Assembly: GCA_034769895.1 (NCBI GenBank)
Contig: CM068373.1
Span: 283,183,879-283,247,878, forward strand
DNA: 64,000 nucleotides
Direction: 5' to 3'
Origin: Magicicada septendecula
Taxonomy: Eukaryota > Arthropoda > Insecta > Hemiptera > Cicadidae
Numbering within the stretch: the stretch's first letter is position 1; every line of letters starts with the position of its first letter. A program made the translations under genes and the position numbers. Below the pieces are notes generated by a model that worked only from the letters and a program-made list of their open reading frames with translations, was not told the origin of the DNA and ran no database searches. Positions 57,718 through 64,000 of the stretch are shown piece by piece.

Positions 57718-58173
57718 TGTTGTACACAGATCTCACTAATCGTCGTATTCTACACTGAAAGCAAAATACAGACACCAATCAACACTAATTACCAGCTTTG
57801 ATTATTCACAAATAACAATTAGAAGTCAACAAGCTATTTAAGTTGAATTTGTTCATGCGCAATAATAATGCCAACTAATAGAGTTTCGCACTAATTATAA
57901 CAGAATAATCATTTTTCACTAATCAGCAACAATCACTTGATCCGCACTCTACAATTTTGCCAGGCGTAACCAACCTCTAAGCTGGCCGATGTTGCTTATA
58001 AAGGTCCCTCAGGCGTTCCAGAAAATTTTTCCATTGTTTTGGCGGCGTGCCGACTTAATTTGCGTTGTTATAAGTGCTCTAGAACATTCTGGAAACTACT
58101 TCAGCGCACAGCCTTGACAGAGACACTGCACCTGCTTGGCTAGGCGAGAAACTAGTAGAACTATTACGTAACT
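57718..58173 (-). repeat. LTR, family I
   Basis: The order of blocks matches the family (TGTTGTACACAGATC end, AATAATAATGCCAACTAATA, GCTTATAAAGGTCC as reverse TATA region, TATTACGTAA end). Termini are degraded and no duplication is evident. Confidence 0.75.
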
Positions 58174-58855
58174 GCACCTGATCTGCCTAGTACTAATAGC
58201 TACTTTGACTTACCTTTATTTATTTACAGACCTCCTTCCTTACCACTTCTCTACAATACAAAAAATGTTTCCTTCAGATCTTTCTCTGTTTGAGCAATCC
58301 GCGCCAAGTCAAGGCGTTGTGTAATACTCCAATTGAAACTTTCTTGTATAAAATTGATTAGATGGATTATCGAGTCATCATAGAACATGCCAAGGGGGAT
58401 GCGACGCTAATGACATTTGAGATGTCGAAAGAGAGCGCAATTCGCTGATAAAGTCGACACCGGATTGCAGAGACTTCCTGCTTATCAACTTACTCTATAT
58501 TCACTCATAATGTGATCTACTTTCTTCATACCGTCAAGGACGATATGGACTGCCTGTGCGGAATGCATAATTTTAAAGTGAATTAACCTGTGCCACTTTT
58601 CCTAGATCTCTCCACACCCATTCATTGCATAGAAGTATATTGTTGTAATGCGTTTAGTAATCTGATTGCTGATATTATTTTTTTGTGAGCATTACAGAGT
58701 TTTTTTTAATTTGTTCTACTCTAACTATGTTGATTTTTTCCAAGGGCTTGATAAGTTTCGGACAAATTAGAAATGAGATAATCTGCATAGAAATTAATAG
58801 AGCTGCTTTTATGGTTACAAATAATTATTTATTATTATATAACTAATAGTTAAAG
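58174..58855. other. No gene seen
   Basis: Unrecognised sequence. Confidence 0.4.
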
Positions 58856-58859
58856 ATTG

Positions 58860-59165
58860 TATCTAAGAACAAGTTTACAAACTGCACCCTTAATATAAAC
58901 CGAAGGCCAGTTGGACGTGTAAGCAAATGTACATATCTTGGTACTATAGTCAATGAACAATGGCACCACTCTCAAGAAATAAAGAGCAGAATTGAAAAGA
59001 CAAGAGCAGTGTACACTAGAATGAGCAATTTATTCAAAAGTCATGACTTAACAATAAACACAAAGATGGGACTTTTACGCTGATATGTATTCTCGGTCGT
59101 CGTCTAGAGTCTTGGACTTTGAAGCCACAACTAAAAATTTGAATCTTTCGAAATGTGGTTTTACC
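58860..59165 (+). pseudogene. LINE RT thumb fragment
   Basis: The frame reads RVSKCTYLGTIVNEQWHHSQ followed by EIKSRIEKTRAVYTRMSNLF and KSHDLTINTKMGLLR, then a stop. TYLGxIVxExxxxxxEIKxRIxxxR is a near-universal LINE RT thumb signature. No palm remains. Confidence 0.85.
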
Positions 59166-59283
59166 GTAGAATACTGAGCATTTCATCATAAGAATTTTTC
59201 TTCATACTGAGCATTTCATCGCAATACAAATACAAATTTTTCCTTCTTTTACAGGGTCATACATTTTTCTGACTATTTATAGT

Positions 59284-59562
59284 TTAAACACTTGTAAAAG
59301 AACATATCACCGTTCTACGGGTAATAGCTTTTGATCTGTATGTTGTCAGAGTTCTACACAGCTTCATTTTAAGATATCGGGCGATTATTTTGTACCTGAA
59401 GGGGCTTTTACTTGCATTGTATGCTCGGTACCCAACAACTAGCTCCTTGTCGATTGCTTCTAATATCTTGTTTGTATTATTCCTATTCGTTCCCAAGTAA
59501 ATAACTAAGAGATGGCTGGAGGATGTCTGAAGGCGGAACAGGCTTCGCCTTGCATACGCCAT
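59284..59562 (-). pseudogene. LINE RT thumb fragment, opposite strand
   Basis: The frame reads NKILEAIDKELVVGYRAYNA, SKSPFRYKIIARYLKMKLCR and TLTTYRSKA. This is a diverged version of the thumb block EIxxRIxxGNRAYxA...S...KLKLYRTLIRP. Identification rests on this order only. Confidence 0.6.
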
Positions 59563-59577
59563 GCTGTGAAGAAGATG

Positions 59578-59645
59578 ATGAATTAGCTACTTCATTGGTG
59601 TCTATCTTTTTCTTTCCACTTTACAATACGACGATCGATGTGATA
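59578..59645 (+). repeat. LTR tail fragment, family I
   Basis: GCTACTTCATTGGTGTCTAT to TACAATACGACGATCGAT matches the last 70 bp of family I LTRs. Confidence 0.65.
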
Positions 59646-60780
59646 CAATATCCATACAATTTTTAAAATCCCCGACTTTAAAATTTTTAATAGGTTTTCT
59701 CAAAACAGACCTTTTTGTGGTGAATTCATTTTCATATACTTAGTTTTTTGTCAATTTGTTTTCAAACCTTTCGGTACAGAGGATAAGGAAATGGGGAGAA
59801 ATAAAACGCTAGTTTGAGATTTCAGTTATCTTTAACGGTGAAGGTTGTGGTATAGTATGTATACTCTCATCTGAGTTAACACCATACGTCAAAATCGGTA
59901 TAACAGGTAATATGTTTTGCCTTTGACCAGCAGTCGATGTATCGCGATACACACAGCGTGGGTTGCATAAAGTATTTACCGACCGTGGCTGGCTGCCAAT
60001 ATCGATTCAGTCAGCTCTGGTTAATATCGAGACTGACAACTAATCTTTCTACTGTGTCTCCGCGTATCAGTCACTAGTTTGATTGAAAAGTTACGTATCA
60101 ATTTCTTTGTATGAAGGCGAACTGTAATGGATTATTTTAACGTGATTCAACATCACTGAAAGAATATATAATGCTCTGGAAAATTAAAGTTACAGATACA
60201 CTCCCGCGCGCACACACGCACATACATAGACAGAAGTCTATTGGTTAGTATTTCACAGAGTTATCAGCATAAATGCGTTTAAGCGGTGTGGTAATTCTGT
60301 TGTTTGTATTTTGTAACGTTGAAACGGATGTGAGAAAGTTTTGATAGCGAAGTGCTAAGTTAAAGGCCTTAAATCTGGGATTGTCGACGAGGATATAAAA
60401 ATGTTGGGCAAAAAAAAAATGTCGGTGGGTGCTACATAACACAATGATAAAATATAGACAAAATACCAAACATGTAGACAAAAAAATCGGGCTGTCCTTC
60501 TGAATCTGGACGGACTCAATATAAAGGCAAACAAAGTAACTCCTCATTTATGACAAGATGTTGGTCTCCTGGTAGACCGTGCAATGGTCTACGTTTAACA
60601 TAGTCGTTGGTGTTGTTTGGAGCTACCGGAGAGGTACGCAGTAGCCGAGTACGCTCTCATCATCACACTATCACGTTCTCTTTGGGGAGACCAGGAGACC
60701 ACGGCCCAACACCTGAGTAGTATTTCACTATCGCAATACCAAGGCTCTATTTTATAGTCAAAATTTACAGAGAATCTAAT
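59646..60780. other. No gene; short inverted repeat
   Basis: A short inverted pair GGTCTCCTGG (about 60564) and CCAGGAGACCACGG (about 60690) brackets about 150 bp. A plus-strand AGCCGAGTACG is shared with 25.85 kb. Nothing else recognised. Confidence 0.45.
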
Positions 60781-60784
60781 CAGA

Positions 60785-61230
60785 ATAATTCTTAGAAATT
60801 ATGTCGCGCCAGAAGTGAAAGAACACGATTACTTGGAAAGCAGAACTACAAGTGAAGGACGAATCTGTGAAAACATTATAAGTAGAATAAATTATATCAA
60901 TATGGTAATTAATAAAAAGGAAAACGTCTTCATTTCAAAAAACATAGCCTTAAAGGTAAGAAGGAATATTTTGAAGAAATGTGTCTGGAGTGAACTCTGT
61001 AGGAGCGAATCATGGACAATGGTGAGGAAAGAAGATCTCCAATCCAACCATTGGACCTGTGCTACAGAAGGCTGCTCAAAGAGGTAAGCTAAGAAGCGAA
61101 GACCATTAAGGATAATCCGTCTTAGAAGAACAGAAACGTCCCAAGAAAGTCAAGATGGTAGGGTATATACTACGACACAATGGGCTAGTGAAGAGAATAA
61201 CTCAAGGATAACTAGAGTATTTAACCGGAC
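60785..61230 (+). pseudogene. LINE RT thumb and tail
   Basis: The frame reads TTSEGRICENIISRINYINM, then VFISKNIALKVRRNILKKCV, SESWTMVRKEDLQ, followed after shifts by MVGYILRHNGLVKRITQG. This is the LINE order I.EDGR..EDI.SRI..A, LT.K.I....R, SE.WT, and KM.GHILRH. It is 5'-truncated with frame breaks. Confidence 0.83.
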
Positions 61231-62060
61231 GTTAACTGAAGGACGTTAGAACGTCTAGGGGGTTTTGTATAGAGAAAGACGTAGTTTGTACTACACCAGA
61301 CAGATTATAAACTATACGTACTGCACATGATACTGTAAACTAAAAAAGAAACAGAGGTGCGAGAGGAATGGCGAACTGTGAGCTGATAACCCAGAGACAG
61401 ATATCTTAAACAGATCGTCTAAATGGAAATTGAACACCACTGTCACAGGACTACTTACGGATTAAGTAATTGAATACCTGATGTAAAGAAATGTTTCGTC
61501 ATGTCTGCGTGACAGTCGGGATAGCAGCTACCGTCGTTACCGATTATAATTAGTTTCATTATAAAGGCGAAGAGGCGTAGGTATACATATTGCCGAGTTT
61601 GTAATTAGTTTTTGGGCCAGTGTAGATTGCTTGCTTTCCCCCACGTGTGACACCCACGCTTCGTGTGTATCATTATAATCTTGCGCTACTAAGCTGCGAT
61701 TGTACGCATTCTACCCACAGGTGACATTTCACTGCCACAACACTGCTGTAGTAATTTCTCCTTAAATTGCTAAACGGATTTTGTTTCATGTAACTGTCTG
61801 ATCAAAAAATGATAATGTGTTTATGTAAATCAAATATTTGGAAAAAACGAAAGGATATAAAATGGGACAGTCATGTGACTTTTGTTGATCTACATGCAAA
61901 CATTGATAAAATTAAAAGATAAAAATGTGATTAAAATTGGATAATATGGGTTACTCTAACCATTTTATTAAATAAAAATCCACTCACACATACACATTTT
62001 TTGTATCTAAGTTACTCTTAATCTTTTGAGTTTTTGTATGTTATATGTTATATTGTGACT
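61231..62060. other. No gene seen
   Basis: AT-rich and unrecognised. Confidence 0.45.
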
Positions 62061-62061
62061 A

Positions 62062-62544
62062 TGTAACCATATCGAACAGCGGAGAGCGTCCTTCCAACCG
62101 TCTCTCGAGCACGTGTGGCCTCAGTCAAGGCAGCACTCAACTACGTTCCACAATCCTCTGCAGAACACTTGAACGCTGGCAACTGCACTAAGGATGAAAA
62201 GTTGTTTTCGAACACCTGTGCTACCTATAAAATCAAGAGCGTCTGGCTTTGTCAGTCAGTTACCGTTGAGCGATTTCCTTAGTGATGATCGAGTTATTGT
62301 TGAAGATTAGTGGAATGTGTGGAACACCAGTTACTGTGTTATTATTACTGGTGTTACTGTATTGGTGTAGAACTCTATTACTTGACATTATTATTGAGTG
62401 TGTACAAATTTAACTTGACTTATTGTATGAATTAAGTACAAATTATTATTTTTGATTAATTAAAGCTGGTTATTAGTGTCTACATTGGTGTCTGTATTAT
62501 GTTATCCACTGTACAATACGTCGATCCGTGAGACCGGCGTAACA
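62062..62544 (+). repeat. LTR, family I
   Basis: 483 bp from TGTAACCATATCG to CGGCGTAACA, with a CTATAAAATC box near 62226 and the AATTAAAGCTGGTTATTAG block. No flanking duplication is visible. Confidence 0.75.
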
Positions 62545-62696
62545 TCTCAGTTATACTATGTATCTCAGTTACTGTATACGTAACTCGACCATTTTGTTCC
62601 AGTAATCTATACTATTATATATATATCAAATATAATTTCTTCTGCAAGTTCTTGTAATGTATTTTTATTGACTCAATTCAACTAACGTACGTTTCA

Positions 62697-64000
62697 CTGA
62701 AAATATCAGTATCACAAGACGGTAATATCATTATCACAAGACGGTAATATCAGTTTCACAAGACGGTAATATCAGTATCACAAGACGGTAATAACAGTAT
62801 CACAAGACGGTAATAACAGTATCACAAGACGGTAATAACAGTATCACAAGACGTTAATAACAGTATCACAAGACGGTAATAACAGTATCACAAGACGGTA
62901 ATAACAGTATAACAAGACGGTAATATCAGTATCACAAGACGGTAATATCAGTATCACAAGACGTTAATATCAGTATCCTAAGACGTTAATATCAGTATCA
63001 TGGTAATATCAGTATCACAAGACGGTAATATCAGTATCACAAGACGTTAATATCAGTATCATAAGACGGTAATAACAGTATCCTAAAACGTTAACATCAG
63101 TATCACAAGACGGTAATATCAGTATCACAAGACGTTAATGTCAGTATCATGAGACGTTAATATCAGTATCACAAGACAGTAATATCAGTATCACAAGACA
63201 GTAATATCAGTATCACAAGACATTAATATAAGTATCCTAAGACGTTAATAACAGTATCAAAAGACGGTAATAACAGTATCACAAGACTTTAATAACAGTA
63301 TCACAAGACGGTAATAACAGTATCAAAAGACGTTAATATCAGTATCCTAAGACGTTAATATCAGTATCAAAACGTGGTAATATCAGTATCACAAGACAGT
63401 AATATCAGTATCACAAGACGTTAATATCAGTATCACAAGATGGTAATAACAGTATCCTAAAACGTTAACATCAGTATCACAAGACGGTAATATCAGTATC
63501 ACAAGACGTTAATGTCAGTATCACGAGACGTTAATATCAGTATCACAAGACAGTAATATCAGTATCACAAGACGGTAATATCAGTATCACAAGACATTAA
63601 TATAAGTATCCTAAGACGTTAATAACAGTATCAAAAGACGGTAATATCAGTATCCTAAGACGTTAATATCAGTATCACAAGATGGTAATAACACTATCAC
63701 AAGACGTTAATATCATTATCACAAGACGTTAATATCAGTACCACAAGACGGTAATAACAGTATCCTAAGACGTTAATATCAGTATTACAATACGGTAATA
63801 ACAGTATCACAAGACGGTAATATCAGTATCACAAGACGGTAATAACAGTATCACAAGACGGTGATAACAGTATCACAAGACGGTAATATCAGTATCACAA
63901 GACGGTAATAACAGTATCGCAAGACGGTAATATCAGTATCACAAGACGTTAATAACAGTATCACAAGACGTTAATATCATTATCACAAGACGTTAATATC
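62697..64000. repeat. 22-bp satellite array, runs off the window
   Basis: About 59 head-to-tail monomers of 22 bp; one example is 62721-62742. The core TATCACAAGACG is constant, with two common variants in the next base (GGTAAT or GTTAAT) and TATCAG or AACAG in the middle. A 17-monomer block repeats at 374 bp. One monomer near 62998 lacks several bases. No ORF. Confidence 0.97.

Noticed and set aside
62697-64000. CRISPR-like regular array
   Set aside because: Units are contiguous 22-bp tandem repeats without unique spacers, and the DNA is of an animal type.

Overview
The window looks like animal, most likely insect, nuclear DNA made almost entirely of transposable elements and simple repeats. 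The base composition is AT-rich, no operon-like or densely packed coding region is present, and every recognisable protein segment belongs to a mobile element. I found no convincing host gene and no rRNA or tRNA. The species cannot be named from the sequence.

Layout. From 1 to 8.1 kb there are LINE fragments, a truncated Penelope-like element (PLE), a decayed Ty3/Gypsy-type LTR retrotransposon (about 2.7-6.3 kb) and a second PLE remnant with a GIY-YIG endonuclease (6.4-7.3 kb). A 9.65-kb P-element-like DNA transposon (8382-18030) follows. It has 25-bp terminal inverted repeats, 11-bp subterminal inverted repeats, an 8-bp target duplication and a THAP-domain transposase gene on the minus strand. 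It sits inside a LINE and itself contains a 1.55-kb LTR-like insertion. From 18 to 31 kb there are inverted LINE and LTR pieces, small fold-back elements, a 2.1-kb long-TIR element flanked by TA, microsatellites and a solo LTR. From 31 to 41 kb the sequence is mostly old LINE debris and AT-rich DNA. From 41 to 46 kb a composite fold-back region holds PLE remnants and a second copy of the 1.5-kb LTR-like repeat. From 46 to 62 kb there are more LINE 3' ends, LTRs of one family, a mariner fragment and PLE copies. The window ends in an array of 22-bp satellite monomers (62.7-64 kb) that runs off the edge.

Connections. The most interesting signal is a compact RNA-like motif of hammerhead type: a CTGANGA core, a hairpin, GAAA, then a very short palindromic stem III. 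It recurs about 20 times on both strands. The two short arms of stem I change together from copy to copy. In five PLE-type copies from three sequence families the motif lies about 60-95 bp downstream of a CCAAT box and a TATA box that are separated by exactly 40 bp. Several of these copies carry the tail of the PLE endonuclease ORF just upstream. I read this as a PLE promoter-ribozyme cassette. It is an inference from sequence, not a demonstrated activity.
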